A stretch of DNA of 64,000 nt from Gimesia chilikensis (GTDB lineage Bacteria > Planctomycetota > Planctomycetia > Planctomycetales > Planctomycetaceae): NCBI RefSeq assembly GCF_008329715.1, contig NZ_VTSR01000009.1, forward strand, positions 420,105-484,104. The letters are read 5' to 3'. A program made the position numbers and the translations under genes. The stretch's first letter is position 1, and the number at the start of each line of letters is the position of its first letter. The notes beneath the pieces are model-generated. The model was given only the letters and a program-made list of their open reading frames with translations, made no database searches and was not told where the DNA came from. Shown here piece by piece: positions 8,960 to 18,518 of the stretch.

Positions 8960-10789
8960 ATGGGATACCGCGGACTGCGTGAATGCGTCACTGACCTCGA
9001 ACGGACGGGGCAACTGATTCGAATCGAGCAGGAAATCGATGCCAACCTGGAAGCAGCGGAAATCCAGCGCCGCGTTTACCAGGCAGGTGGACCTGCGGTT
9101 TACTTTGCAAATGTACGCGGCTGTCGTTTTCCAATGGTCAGCAATCTGTTTGGTACCATTGAGCGCACCCGCTATATTTTTCGCGATGCACTCCGCGCCG
9201 TAAATCATCTGGTCGAACTCAAGGTTGACCCCACCCAGTTCTGGAAACATCCCTGGCGGTATCGTGACGTTCCCTTTTCCTTGCTGCATATGCTGCCTCG
9301 CAGTTGTTCGCGGGGACCGATCATGCAGAACCGGATTCAACTTGAAGACCTGCCGCAACTCAAGAGCTGGCCCGATGACGGCGGCCCGTTTGTCACTCTG
9401 CCGCAGGTATATACGGAATCCCCACGTCGCGGCGGACTGATGAATTCCAACCTCGGCATGTACCGTATTCAACTGGCCGGGAATGACTATCAATCGAACC
9501 GTCAGATCGGCCTGCATTACCAGATTCATCGCAGCATCGGTGTGCATCATGCGGAGGCGATTGAAAAAGGTGAGCCCCTCAAAGTAAATGTGTTTGTCGG
9601 CGGTGCTCCTGCCATGACTCTCTCTGCTGTCATGCCTTTACCGGAAGGACTCTCCGAGCTCACCTTTGCCGGCGCCCTGAGTAAACGGGCGATTCGCATG
9701 GTCCGTAATCCGGGGGGGCTACCGATTTACGCAGACGCTGATTTCTGTATTTCCGGCTGGGTCGATCCCGAACAACTACTGCCCGAAGGTCCGTTTGGAG
9801 ACCATTTGGGTTACTATAGTCTTAAGCATCCTTTTCCGGTGATGAATGTAGAAGCGGTCTATCATCGTAATGACGCGATCTGGCCTTTCACTGTGGTGGG
9901 TCGTCCTCCCCAGGAAGATACCGCCTTTGGTGCGATCATTCATGAAATCACAGGTCCGGCAATACCCTCGGTGATTCCGGGTGTGCATCAGGTACACGCT
10001 GTAGATGCGGCCGGCGTGCATCCCCTGTTACTTGCGGTCGGCAGCGAACGCTATACCCCCTACGATCAACAGCGCAAACCCCAGGAAATTTTGACGAATG
10101 CCAATGCGATCCTGGGACAGGGGCAATTGAGCCTGGCGAAATACCTGATGATAGTCGCCCGCGAAGACAATCCGGAACTGGATGCGGAAGAGATTGACGA
10201 CTTCCTCTCACATCTGCTTGAGCGGATTGACTGGCGGAGGGATCTGCATTTCCAGACCTGCACGACGATCGACACGCTCGATTATTCCGGCACCGGCTTT
10301 AACATGGGCTCTAAGGTCGTCATGGCTGCGGCAGGACCTGTGACTCGTGAACTGGCTACCGAAATTCCCAGTGACTTCTCCCTGCCGGACGGGTTTACCG
10401 CACCGCGTCTGTGTCATCCCGGAATCCTGGCGGTTCATGCCCCCCGTTTTGTAGAAGGGAATCAGGACCTGCGACAGTTCTGTGCAGCTCTGGATGCCTC
10501 TCATCCGTTGAATCGCTTCCCGCTGGTCGTACTTGTCGATGACAGCGATTTCACTGCAGCCAGTCTGAATAATTTCCTGTGGACCGTCTTCACCCGCTCC
10601 AATCCGGCATCCGACATTGATGGGATCGACGCCTTCACCGAGCAGAAGCACTGGGGGTGTCGAGGTGCTCTCGTCATTGATGCCCGCATTAAACCGCATC
10701 ATGCCCCTCCCCTGATCGAAGATCCCGAGATCACCCGGCGCGTCGATCAGTTGGGAGCGCCCGGCGGTCCGCTGCACGGAATCATCTAA
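8960..10789 (+). CDS. UbiD family decarboxylase
   Basis: A 609-residue member of the prenylated-FMN-dependent UbiD decarboxylase family, which removes or adds carboxyl groups on aromatic or unsaturated acids, for example in quinone synthesis. Visible hallmarks are the N-terminal RGLRECVTDLERTGQLIRI, the cofactor/metal-binding NSNLGMYRIQ (about 162-171), the GGAPAMTLSA segment and the PEGPFGDHLGYYS active-site segment (about 275-287). The C-terminal part (SDFSLPDG, GCRGALVIDARIKP) fits the third domain. No ubiX-like flavin prenyltransferase gene is in the window, so the cofactor must come from elsewhere. A menaquinone-pathway role is plausible but unproven. Confidence 0.88.
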   Translation: MGYRGLRECVTDLERTGQLIRIEQEIDANLEAAEIQRRVYQAGGPAVYFANVRGCRFPMVSNLFGTIERTRYIFRDALRAVNHLVELKVDPTQFWKHPWRYRDVPFSLLHMLPRSCSRGPIMQNRIQLEDLPQLKSWPDDGGPFVTLPQVYTESPRRGGLMNSNLGMYRIQLAGNDYQSNRQIGLHYQIHRSIGVHHAEAIEKGEPLKVNVFVGGAPAMTLSAVMPLPEGLSELTFAGALSKRAIRMVRNPGGLPIYADADFCISGWVDPEQLLPEGPFGDHLGYYSLKHPFPVMNVEAVYHRNDAIWPFTVVGRPPQEDTAFGAIIHEITGPAIPSVIPGVHQVHAVDAAGVHPLLLAVGSERYTPYDQQRKPQEILTNANAILGQGQLSLAKYLMIVAREDNPELDAEEIDDFLSHLLERIDWRRDLHFQTCTTIDTLDYSGTGFNMGSKVVMAAAGPVTRELATEIPSDFSLPDGFTAPRLCHPGILAVHAPRFVEGNQDLRQFCAALDASHPLNRFPLVVLVDDSDFTAASLNNFLWTVFTRSNPASDIDGIDAFTEQKHWGCRGALVIDARIKPHHAPPLIEDPEITRRVDQLGAPGGPLHGII

Positions 10790-10790
10790 A

Positions 10791-10825
10791 CGTTTCCGGA
10801 AAAATTGCTTTGGGAATCGGAAACG
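10791..10825 (+). terminator. inverted repeat after the UbiD gene, weak terminator candidate
   Basis: CGTTTCCG (10791-10798) is repeated inverted at 10818-10825 with a 19-nt spacer, directly after the stop codon. There is no T run, so it could instead be an RNA-stabilising hairpin or chance. Confidence 0.25.
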
Positions 10826-10911
10826 GTTTCGACAGGAACACAGGCGAACGTTTACAATTTCTGATCAGTCCTTTGATTCACCAGTTTCCTGCACCGGAGT
10901 GAACCAGTTCC

Positions 10912-11844
10912 ATGATGTACCCGAACCATATTCTGCGCGCCAGCCTGGCAGCCCTTGTTTCCGTTCTCCTGTTCTCGGTTCCCGTCCAGGGACAAAAACA
11001 GCAAAAGAAACAAAAGCCCTTCCAATGGGTGAATGAACTCAAACAGGAATATCAGGGAGTGACGCATGCCACGTTTCGCAGCCCGTCAATGAATGTGGAT
11101 GTCGGCTACTGTATCTACCTGCCTCCTCAGTACCGGAATGCCGAAAATAAAACGAAACGTTTTCCCGTAGTCTACTATCTGCACGGCGGGCGTCCCGGCA
11201 GCGAAACCAAAAGCGTGAAACTGGCTCAGTATATCGATAAGCAAATCTCTGCAGGCAAGGTCGATCCCATGATCTATGTCTTCGTTAACGGAGGACCGGT
11301 GAGTCATTACAACCTGCCGGACCGTAAGCACGCCATGGGGGCAGACGTCTTCGTCAAAGAACTGATTCCGCATATCGATGCCACTTATCGCACTATTGCC
11401 GATCGCAAAGGCCGTGCGATTGAAGGATTTTCCCAGGGAGGCCGGGGAACGACACGTATCATGTTCAAACATCCGGAACTCTTCTGTTCCGCGGCACCGG
11501 GCGGTGCTGGCCAGGCGACGGAAAAACGGATCTCAGAGAACAATGGGCGCGAAAGTGAAAACCTGGTCTTTGTCCCGGGGGATAACACTTATGATCTGGC
11601 CCGTAAATATGCGAAGGATCCTCAGCCCCCCCTGCGTATTTTGATTCACGTTGGTACAAAGGGCTTCAACTATGAGAATAATCTCGCCTACATGGAATTT
11701 CTGAAATCGCTCAAGATCCCTTTCGAGACATTGATTGTCCCTGACGTTCCTCACAGTGCGCAGCAGATCTATCAGAAGGAAGGTCTGAAACTGATGCAGT
11801 TCCATGCGGAGAATTTTCGTCAGGCAGCGCAACAGAAGTCTTGA
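10912..11844 (+). CDS. secreted esterase D/enterochelin-esterase-like alpha/beta hydrolase
   Basis: A 310-residue exported serine hydrolase. Residues 8-27 form a signal peptide ending near VPVQGQ. The core follows the putative esterase family: FPVVYYLHGGRPG (oxyanion region, about 84-96), EGFSQGGRGT with nucleophile Ser at about 174, and a late VPDVPHSAQQ with catalytic His at about 281. The N-terminal half has the GYCIYLPPQYRN strand typical of feruloyl-esterase-like members. Substrate unknown; carbohydrate esters or siderophore esters are possible. It lies 122 bp after the UbiD gene on the same strand, but the hairpin between them suggests separate control. Confidence 0.85.
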   Translation: MMYPNHILRASLAALVSVLLFSVPVQGQKQQKKQKPFQWVNELKQEYQGVTHATFRSPSMNVDVGYCIYLPPQYRNAENKTKRFPVVYYLHGGRPGSETKSVKLAQYIDKQISAGKVDPMIYVFVNGGPVSHYNLPDRKHAMGADVFVKELIPHIDATYRTIADRKGRAIEGFSQGGRGTTRIMFKHPELFCSAAPGGAGQATEKRISENNGRESENLVFVPGDNTYDLARKYAKDPQPPLRILIHVGTKGFNYENNLAYMEFLKSLKIPFETLIVPDVPHSAQQIYQKEGLKLMQFHAENFRQAAQQKS

Positions 11845-11868
11845 ACGGGAACTGGCTGCAGCCAGATT

Positions 11869-12708
11869 TCAAGACCGCGGCAGGCGTTTGAGCAGGCGGC
11901 GGGCCTTACTTTTCCAGCGGACAAATTTCCGTGCGATACCGCGGGGACTGGCATTAATATCCAGCAGCATACCCTGCAGTGTCTTGCGGGCGGCCTGATG
12001 ATCGCCGGCTTCTGCTTCGAGTGTAGCCAGCAGATAAAGTGCCTCAGGCTGACGCCAGCGTTTGGCATGACGGGCCAGTTCCTCACGTGCCTGCTCTGCA
12101 GAGTCCAGCTCACAAACAGTTTTACAGTACATGAGCGAGACATCGCCGAACTTGTATTCGGGGTCCGCTTCCAGAATCTGCTTGCAGCGCTGCTGGGCTG
12201 TTTCGAAGTCTTTGAACTTCATCTCGATTTGTGCTGCGCCCCACAAGGCCTGCAGGTTATCGGGTTCTTTCGCGAGTGCCTGTTGATAGGCTTCCAGACT
12301 TTTCTGATTGACGCCGGCGTCTTTCAGAGCGTCCCCCCAGCGGACAAACTGGTACGGATTCCCAATCTGCATGGCAGCCGTTTCCAGTTCATTCAGCCGT
12401 CGTTGCCGAAAAAAAGGCCGGGCAAATTCAGGCAGCTGAAACTGATTTGAAGGTAACCAGCGCAGGAAGAAATAGATCAGGGCGCCAAAAGGGGGGAAGA
12501 ACAGGATCACCCAGAACCACAAGAACCGATCCGGATCTTTGCGCAGACAGTCGATCAGCATCCAGATCCAGAACACCATTACAACGATGCCAATCACGCT
12601 CTCCATGAATGACCAGAGAGGCGAAGGAGTTCCATACAAAGCCGGATCATTTAGATAGGGATCCGGCGGAGGTGTTGATACAGGTTCTTGTTGGGCAAAC
12701 ATCGGCAC
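11869..12708 (-). CDS. PLDc_N-type membrane segment fused to TPR-like repeats
   Basis: A 279-residue membrane protein. Residues about 32-68 carry two hydrophobic helices with WIWMLIDCLRKDPDRFLWF and FPPFGALIYFFLR, which resemble the phospholipase-D-nuclease N-terminal membrane module (PLDc_N), usually found on cardiolipin synthases. No HKD phospholipase motif follows. Instead there are helical repeats resembling tetratricopeptide units (QFVRWGDALKDAGVNQKSLE, EPDNLQALWGAAQIEMKFKD and ALYLLATLEAEAGDHQAARK). It is probably a membrane-attached protein-interaction scaffold. It is 33 bp downstream of sppA and likely co-transcribed with it. Confidence 0.75.
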   Translation of the reverse strand: MPMFAQQEPVSTPPPDPYLNDPALYGTPSPLWSFMESVIGIVVMVFWIWMLIDCLRKDPDRFLWFWVILFFPPFGALIYFFLRWLPSNQFQLPEFARPFFRQRRLNELETAAMQIGNPYQFVRWGDALKDAGVNQKSLEAYQQALAKEPDNLQALWGAAQIEMKFKDFETAQQRCKQILEADPEYKFGDVSLMYCKTVCELDSAEQAREELARHAKRWRQPEALYLLATLEAEAGDHQAARKTLQGMLLDINASPRGIARKFVRWKSKARRLLKRLPRS

Positions 12709-12741
12709 GCTTTATTTTAAGTTCGATCTTAGGAATCCAGC

Positions 12742-13785
12742 TTATTGCAGCCCCGGTACATCTCCGAGCCAGGAGGTATAATACATCGCCCGGGGTACGG
12801 TGGATTCGAGCAGCGCCTGTTTACGGTTTTCCACCTGCCCCGCTTCAGCAGTGCTGAGCAGAATATCTGCCAGCGAAGCCGGATGCGTGTATCGTATCAC
12901 ACGAACTTTCTCGAGTCCCGTTTTTTTCTGCAAATGGGCAATCGCATCTTCCTGATAGCCGATTTCATCGATCAAGCCATTCGCTTTGGCATCGGTGGCG
13001 GTGTAAATCTGCCCGGTCGCCAGTTTCTTGACCTGCTCATAATCCAGATCTTTGCGGTTGTCGGCAATGATGTTGATGAATCGCTGATACGACTCATCCA
13101 GGATATGGTCCCAGACATCTCGTTCCCGTTTGGTCATGTTCCGGAACGGATTCAACGCATCTTTGAACTCTCCTGTTTTCAGCGGATCGGAAACGATGCC
13201 GACCTTATCTGCCAGGCCACTCAAATCGAAGCGGGGAATGATCACTCCTAAAGATCCCGTCCAGGTGGTCGGCTCGGCGAAAATCACTCCGTCGGTCCCA
13301 GCCCCCATGGAGACATAGTATCCCCCTGAAGCTGCCATCCGTTTCATCGAAACCGCAATCGGCTTCTTTTCGCGCAGTTCGACCAGGCGATGATAAATCT
13401 GATGGCTGTCTGCGACCAAACCGCCGGGGCTGTCGACTTCAAGCAGCACGGCTTTGACCTGGTCATCTTTGTCAGCCTGCTCGATTGCTCTGAGAATCCG
13501 TTCCGTGAACGGCGGCATGATCGTTCCTGAAATGGTTACGATGGCGATTTTCTGCTCAGCGAACTGATCGCCACTCTCAAACTGCTCAGAGGGTCCATCG
13601 CTGGAGGCGAAGAACTCCTGGTACATGGCGTAGAAACCCAGGTTAAACAGGACAGACACCAGTAACAGCAGCAACAGAATCCGAGCCAGCCAGTTCCTGC
13701 GGGGAGGTTTAGGCGGTGGTGGAGGCCCCTGATGCAGATCGGATTCCGGCCGGGGAGCCTCTCCTGCGGGCTTTGGGTCTGTCAT
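12742..13785 (-). CDS. sppA: signal peptide peptidase SppA, short (36K-type) form
   Basis: A 347-residue membrane serine protease of family S49 that degrades leftover signal peptides and some membrane proteins. A proline-rich cytoplasmic N-terminus is followed by one transmembrane helix (about 33-55). VLLEVDSPGG (about 114-123) precedes the nucleophile in MKRMAASGGYYVS (Ser about 153), and the general-base Lys is probably in DPLKTGEFKD (Lys about 203). The length fits the short single-domain Bacillus-like form, not the double-length E. coli enzyme. An AAGGAG ribosome site sits 9 nt before the ATG. It heads a two-gene unit with the TPR membrane protein. Confidence 0.9.
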   Translation of the reverse strand: MTDPKPAGEAPRPESDLHQGPPPPPKPPRRNWLARILLLLLLVSVLFNLGFYAMYQEFFASSDGPSEQFESGDQFAEQKIAIVTISGTIMPPFTERILRAIEQADKDDQVKAVLLEVDSPGGLVADSHQIYHRLVELREKKPIAVSMKRMAASGGYYVSMGAGTDGVIFAEPTTWTGSLGVIIPRFDLSGLADKVGIVSDPLKTGEFKDALNPFRNMTKRERDVWDHILDESYQRFINIIADNRKDLDYEQVKKLATGQIYTATDAKANGLIDEIGYQEDAIAHLQKKTGLEKVRVIRYTHPASLADILLSTAEAGQVENRKQALLESTVPRAMYYTSWLGDVPGLQ

Positions 13786-14222
13786 TTGATCTAACTCCTT
13801 GATTTCATGTGGTTTGCTGTCGACACACAGAACAAAGTCCTCGCTGAATTACTCTGAATTCAGGCGAAAATCACTGAATCGCCCCACTGTCAAAATAGCA
13901 AACCTGCAGACCATAGCAAGACTGCAATGAGCTTGTCGATAAAAACGGTCATCCGGGTTGTCGCGAAGATCCCGCCAGAATCTGATTCTACAATCGCCAT
14001 AGGCATCAAAACCGGAGCAGCTTAACGACGATAGAAACACGCAGCAGGGATTATTCTGCATGATTGTGTCGATTATGCGGAACCAACCATTTGAAAGCAA
14101 TATTCCGATTAATGAAGTCTTGTCGATTCAGGAATTCATTCAACCGGGAACTTTATTGAACACCCGCCAGCGACCTTAGTCGCCCCGGAGTTCAAAACTC
14201 AGGAACCAGGAGATTTCAGGAG
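13786..14222. other. 437-bp divergent intergenic region
   Basis: It separates divergent sppA and the YHS-type protein gene and should hold both promoters. The only clear signal is a purine-rich ribosome site, AGGAG, twice just before the ATG at 14223. The short minus-strand open frame at 13849-14100 has no supporting features. Nothing else is recognised. Confidence 0.5.
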
Positions 14223-16145
14223 ATGAAAGCAGGAACTCGCTTCTCCGCTCGCGTATTGATTTTCAGCGCGATTTCTGGCTTAGTGCTGACGAATTCGAAT
14301 TTACTGACTGCGGACGACACCGCCGTTCAGATCAATTCTTTTAAGCCGCGCAGCACCAGAACAGAGCGGAACCCACAGAATACACTCAAGAATGCGATTC
14401 AACGTGAAATGCACTCTGCACGTCACGTGAGCGAGCCACGGGTTCGTTTTCCGCAGAAGAACACTAAAATTCAGCAGGTGAATCACCAGCCTGGTGAAAT
14501 TCAACAGGTCGGATTCACTTTGGATCCTCGTTCGCTATTCCAGAAAAAGAGTAGCAGCAAGGAACAGCAGAAGCCCGAACAGAAACGACAGATCGTTGTG
14601 CCTGGCAGCGGACAACCCTCCGCTCCTCAGTACAAGACAGCTGTTCCACAGGCCACAGCCAAGCCGGGACAGAGTGAGATCCAGCGTCAGTTGGAAGCTT
14701 TGTACCGTCGTGATGGTCGACAGATGCCTCCGATGTCGGTGCAGTCTCTTCCCAAAACCGCAAACGGTGGATCTGCTGCAGGTCGGGGAACTGTCAATCA
14801 GCAGCCTGCAGCTCAGGCTCAGAGCACACCAGCTCAATCGGCTCCAGCTCAGACACCTGCCACTCCTCGGAACGTAGTCGTAATGCCTCAACAGCAGGTA
14901 CCACCGGCTCCCGAAGAGCGGAAATGGTATGACAAGTTTCTGCCTGGCAAAACCAAGCAGACTCCCAAACGACTGCCTCAATCGAATCAGGTTGTTAAAA
15001 AAGCACCCGTCGATTCACCGGCTGTCGAAGAAGTTCAAACCTCAGCAGCTCCTGAGCTGCCTCCCGCACCGGCTCCTGAGTCTGTCGTAACCACACCGAC
15101 TGCAGACGATGAAGCGAAGTTCACGAAATCCATGGTTCCTTCACAGGAAGAACTGGATGAAGAAGCTCGCGAAGAGCTGGAAGAAGCAGCTGAGGAAGCA
15201 GCCGAACGCCTGGAAGAGCAGAAAATCGCTGCTGAAAAGGCAGAAAAGATGCTGAAAGAAAAAGCCGCTGAACTGCCTCTCATCGTTGAAGAGAAAACAG
15301 TAGAAGTTGTAGAAGAAAAAGTTGCTAAAAACCCGGAAGATGATTTCAACAATCTGTTTCCCGAAATGTCGGAAGAAGAAGCAGACGGTATGAAGAAGCC
15401 GGTTGAGAAAACTTCTACACCACAGACCCCATTCAGTGGTCTTGTTCTGGAAGAAAACAATAAAGAAGTGGCTCCGGAAAAGGCTGAAACCAAGACCGAG
15501 CCTGTGATGGAGAAAGCAGCTGAAGTGGCCCAGGAAACACCAGCTAAAGAGGTGAATCCCTTCGAACCACAACCACAGCCTGCTGCTCCGGAAACGAAAA
15601 CTGAAGAGAAGAACCCGTTTGCAGTGCCTGCTCCCCAGATCGCAGAGAGTGAAAAAGCAGCACAGCCGAAGACTCCTCAGGTAGAAGACAATCCCTTTAA
15701 AGCAGAACCAGAACCCAAACTGGAAACGCCTGCTCCGCAACCTGAAAAACAGGTCGCCAAGACTGAGCAGGACAGCACTGTGGAAAAGAAAATGGCTATG
15801 ATCGCCAGCCGGGGAAATATCAAAGGGTTGAAAGGCTTCTGTCCGGTCGCCCTGCGAGACAACCGACTGCTCGTCGATGCCCGTCCGGAATTCAGTTCCT
15901 CGTACAAATCCATGAACTATCAGTTCGCCTCACTCGAGAACAAACTGAAGTTCGACCGGGAGCCTGCTAAATACGCACCGGCTGCCGGCGGAAGTGACAT
16001 TGTTCTCCTGGTTGACAATCAGGATGACAAAGAGGGAACACTGGATTTTGCATCCTGGTACAAGGGCCGACTCTACCTCTTCAGTAGCCAGAAGAATATG
16101 GATGTGTTTATGAAAACACCAGCCCTGTATGTTGGTGTCGAATAA
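14223..16145 (+). CDS. exported acidic low-complexity protein with C-terminal YHS-like modules
   Basis: A 640-residue protein with a hydrophobic N-terminus (about 10-29) acting as a signal peptide. The next 500 residues are low complexity: a Gln/Ser/Pro-rich part, then a strongly charged Glu/Lys/Ala stretch (about 300-380) predicted to form a coiled coil, then Pro/Glu/Lys repeats containing several NPF motifs. The last about 110 residues are folded. GFCPVALRDNRLLVDARPEF to FDREPAKYAP resembles a YHS domain, and LDFASWYKGRLYLFSSQKN to MKTPALYV looks like a second degenerate copy. YHS domains often bind metals, but only one Cys is seen here. Probably an envelope protein; role unknown. Confidence 0.75.
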   Translation: MKAGTRFSARVLIFSAISGLVLTNSNLLTADDTAVQINSFKPRSTRTERNPQNTLKNAIQREMHSARHVSEPRVRFPQKNTKIQQVNHQPGEIQQVGFTLDPRSLFQKKSSSKEQQKPEQKRQIVVPGSGQPSAPQYKTAVPQATAKPGQSEIQRQLEALYRRDGRQMPPMSVQSLPKTANGGSAAGRGTVNQQPAAQAQSTPAQSAPAQTPATPRNVVVMPQQQVPPAPEERKWYDKFLPGKTKQTPKRLPQSNQVVKKAPVDSPAVEEVQTSAAPELPPAPAPESVVTTPTADDEAKFTKSMVPSQEELDEEAREELEEAAEEAAERLEEQKIAAEKAEKMLKEKAAELPLIVEEKTVEVVEEKVAKNPEDDFNNLFPEMSEEEADGMKKPVEKTSTPQTPFSGLVLEENNKEVAPEKAETKTEPVMEKAAEVAQETPAKEVNPFEPQPQPAAPETKTEEKNPFAVPAPQIAESEKAAQPKTPQVEDNPFKAEPEPKLETPAPQPEKQVAKTEQDSTVEKKMAMIASRGNIKGLKGFCPVALRDNRLLVDARPEFSSSYKSMNYQFASLENKLKFDREPAKYAPAAGGSDIVLLVDNQDDKEGTLDFASWYKGRLYLFSSQKNMDVFMKTPALYVGVE

Positions 16146-16176
16146 AAAGTGAGCTTTGTTCCTGCTGCTCCTGGTA

Positions 16177-16215
16177 AGCCTCCGATAATCTTTCCGATTA
16201 TCGGGGGCTTTCTTT
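16177..16215 (+). terminator. intrinsic terminator after the YHS-type gene
   Basis: A 14-bp stem (16177-16190 with 16196-16209, one G-U pair) with a 5-nt loop is followed by a T-rich tract on the plus strand. It lies between two convergent genes and serves the plus-strand one. Confidence 0.75.
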
Positions 16216-16233
16216 GTTGAGCGGCCAGACAAT

Positions 16234-17130
16234 TCAGCGGGCCGCCCGTCCGGAAAACCAGCGGGACGCGATCAGTGCTTCGCCGGCGATCAGCAGCTTC
16301 CTCCAGCGGGGAAGCCCGGCCCGGGTGGTATAGACCTGATAATCCAGTCTCTCAATCTCGTTGAGAATGCCGCCGTAGATCTGATGCATGGCTTTGAGAA
16401 TGCGTCGTCCCTCGGGTGAAATGTATTCAAACAGCCGTTCTGAATTCTGATAATAGACGCGGGCCCGATCCACCTCGAACTGCATCAGCTCGCGAAAGCG
16501 CTGGTCATACACACGGGCCTGAATATCAGACTGACGGTAATCGAAGCGGTGCAGATCTTCCTGAGGCAGATAGACACGCCCCAGGTCAGCATCTTCCGCC
16601 AGGTCTCTGAGAATATTGGTCAACTGAAATGCCAGACCACATTCGATGCTGGCTTCCACTGCACGATCATCGTGAAATCCCCAGATGTGAATGCAGCACA
16701 AGCCGACGACTCCCGCCACGTGATAACAGTAATCTGCCAGATCATCAAAGGTCTGGAAAGTAACGGGCTTCAGATCGGATTCCACGCCTGTGATCACATC
16801 AAAAAAATAGTGGACGGGAATCTCATACCGCTGGATCATGTCGACGACAGCCGGCAGGCAGGGATGAAACTCCTCACTCTGATCCAGTGGCTGCTGATCC
16901 AATGCACGCTGTAATTCTTGACGCCAGCGTATCAGGGCGGCTCCTCGTTCTTCAAGCGAGAGTTCCGGACTGTCGCCGAGATCATCGACCAACCGCATGT
17001 AAGCATACAAGACACACATCGCCCGGAACTGTTCTTTGCGAAGTGCCAGAAACGAGTAATAGAAATTCCCCGCGGTCTGTTTTGCCAGTTGCTGGCAGTA
17101 GGCATAGGAATTTTCCAGGTTAGTCGTCAT
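16234..17130 (-). CDS. squalene/phytoene synthase family protein
   Basis: A 298-residue trans-isoprenyl diphosphate synthase-like enzyme that condenses two prenyl diphosphates head to head, giving a carotenoid or hopanoid precursor. Both Asp-rich motifs are present: YMRLVDDLGD (first DxxxD, about 49-53) and NILRDLAEDADLGRVYLP (second, about 176-180). YCYHVAGVVGLCCIHIWG is the characteristic segment of the CrtB/HpnD branch. CrtB (phytoene) and HpnC/HpnD (squalene via presqualene) cannot be separated by eye, and no desaturase, HpnE or cyclase gene is adjacent. It is divergent from the DUF1559 gene. Confidence 0.87.
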   Translation of the reverse strand: MTTNLENSYAYCQQLAKQTAGNFYYSFLALRKEQFRAMCVLYAYMRLVDDLGDSPELSLEERGAALIRWRQELQRALDQQPLDQSEEFHPCLPAVVDMIQRYEIPVHYFFDVITGVESDLKPVTFQTFDDLADYCYHVAGVVGLCCIHIWGFHDDRAVEASIECGLAFQLTNILRDLAEDADLGRVYLPQEDLHRFDYRQSDIQARVYDQRFRELMQFEVDRARVYYQNSERLFEYISPEGRRILKAMHQIYGGILNEIERLDYQVYTTRAGLPRWRKLLIAGEALIASRWFSGRAAR

Positions 17131-17578
17131 GACGCCTCGGCGACCGCTATCTTGATTTCAGGGAGTTCAGGGTGGAATCGACATCATAACCGCCGCCCCG
17201 TCAAATTCAAATCGGCGACGCCCCGGTGCATGTCGCTGTGATACACCGGAAATCCAAAGGTTCGGATTGTCAGCCGGAGAAACGGAAAACGGGGAAAATC
17301 AGCAGCCATCCCCGAGTCCGGTTCTCAGTCTTTTCCAAAAGAAATCGACTTGATTTTGCCGTAGCCCTGCGAAAAATAGACAAACAGAGCCCAAGGCCCC
17401 CTCTTACTCCCGAGCGTCCGCCCTATAGCTTCTGTTCAGTTATTTATACACAAAGTGATGCACACAGAAAGTTAATGCAATTTACTTGCAATTAACATTG
17501 ACTTCTGCAAAACATTTGCAACAATGATCGTATTGTTTCATCAAGTGTTATCTTTATATTACGCTCTGGAGTCCTCAC
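17131..17578. other. 448-bp divergent intergenic region upstream of the DUF1559 gene
   Basis: The half nearest the DUF1559 gene is clearly AT-rich, with repeated TGCAA words between 17475 and 17521. A TTATACACA at 17444-17452 matches a relaxed DnaA-box consensus, but it is single. The half next to the synthase gene shows nothing distinctive. Confidence 0.5.
17471..17496. promoter_or_regulatory. imperfect inverted repeat, operator candidate
   Basis: GTTAATGCAA (17471-17480) is mirrored by TTGCAATTAAC (17486-17496) with one extra T in the right arm and a 5-nt spacer. It sits 82 bp upstream of the DUF1559 start codon in an AT-rich stretch. A regulator-binding role is inference only. Confidence 0.3.
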
Positions 17579-18481
17579 ATGCGAAAAGCCAGTAATACCC
17601 GCCGCGGCTTTACCTTGATTGAACTGCTGGTGGTGATCGCCATTATTGCCATCCTGATCGCCCTGCTCCTCCCTGCTGTGCAACAGGCCCGCGAAGCGGC
17701 CCGCCGCAGCCAATGTAAGAATAATCTCAAGCAGATCGGTCTGGCCCTGCATAATTATCACGAAACCCATGGACTGTTCCCTTCCGGCTGGATTGGAGTT
17801 CAGCCCGGTGTGGGTCCCAATGTCGAATACGGCAGCGGCTGGGGCTGGGGAACAATGATCCTGCCTTATCTCGATCAAAGCCCGCTGTATAACCAGATCA
17901 ACTTTAATCTGGCGATTAACGATCCTGCTCAAACTCCCGGCATCATTGATGTCTCCCTATCGGTTTATCGCTGCCCCTCTGATCCCTCCTCACAAACTTT
18001 CGAACTGGAGGAAGAAGGCAGTCCCGGGACCGTGCTCGCGACACTCGCCACCGGAAACTACGTCGGTGTCTTCGGTGATGAGGAGCTCGACAGCTGCGAC
18101 TCTGTTCCCGCTGGTTCCACCTGTAAAAGCACAGGCGTGTTCTATCAGAACAGCAATACCCGTTTCCGCGACATCACTGACGGTACCTCACAGACCGTTT
18201 TTGTGGGCGAACGCAAAACGAATGCAGACCTGGGCTGGCACTCCACCTGGGTGGGCGTCGTACCCGAGGGTGAAGAGACCTTTGCCCGTCCGCTGGGAGC
18301 CACCGACCATCCCCCGAATGATCCTGCTGCCCACTTTGACGATTTCAGCAGCCATCATACAGGCGGAGCCCAGTTCCTGTTTGGAGACGGCCGCGTACGC
18401 TTCATCTCAGAAAATATTGATGAAGGCGTCTATCGATCACTCTCCAGCATCCGCGGCGGTGAGATCACCAACTTCGAATAA
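17579..18481 (+). CDS. DUF1559 prepilin-like protein
   Basis: A 300-residue member of the DUF1559 family, which is massively expanded in planctomycetes. It begins with a class III prepilin leader: [18 protein letters not shown], with the expected prepilin peptidase cut between Gly and Phe and Glu at position +5. [20 protein letters not shown] follows, the DUF1559 hallmark. The C-terminal end contains [16 protein letters not shown], matching the family's DG-containing C-terminal motif. Such proteins are thought to form pseudopilin-like envelope structures; their precise role is unknown. It is a single-gene unit with its own terminator. Confidence 0.93.
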   Translation: MRKASNTRRGFTLIELLVVIAIIAILIALLLPAVQQAREAARRSQCKNNLKQIGLALHNYHETHGLFPSGWIGVQPGVGPNVEYGSGWGWGTMILPYLDQSPLYNQINFNLAINDPAQTPGIIDVSLSVYRCPSDPSSQTFELEEEGSPGTVLATLATGNYVGVFGDEELDSCDSVPAGSTCKSTGVFYQNSNTRFRDITDGTSQTVFVGERKTNADLGWHSTWVGVVPEGEETFARPLGATDHPPNDPAAHFDDFSSHHTGGAQFLFGDGRVRFISENIDEGVYRSLSSIRGGEITNFE

Positions 18482-18518
18482 AACTTATTGAAACCATACA
18501 TGACAGTGTGCGAACTGA

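Noticed and set aside
13849..14100. 83-codon minus-strand frame upstream of sppA
   Set aside because: It has no ribosome site or recognisable domain and occupies a divergent promoter region.
15035..15740. Ser- and Phe-rich minus-strand frames opposite the YHS-type protein gene
   Set aside because: These arise from antisense reading of Glu/Lys/Ala codons and have no export signal or motif.
17444..17452. TTATACACA, a DnaA-box-like 9-mer
   Set aside because: It is a single copy, 10 kb from dnaA, with no cluster or unwinding region; chance is likely.
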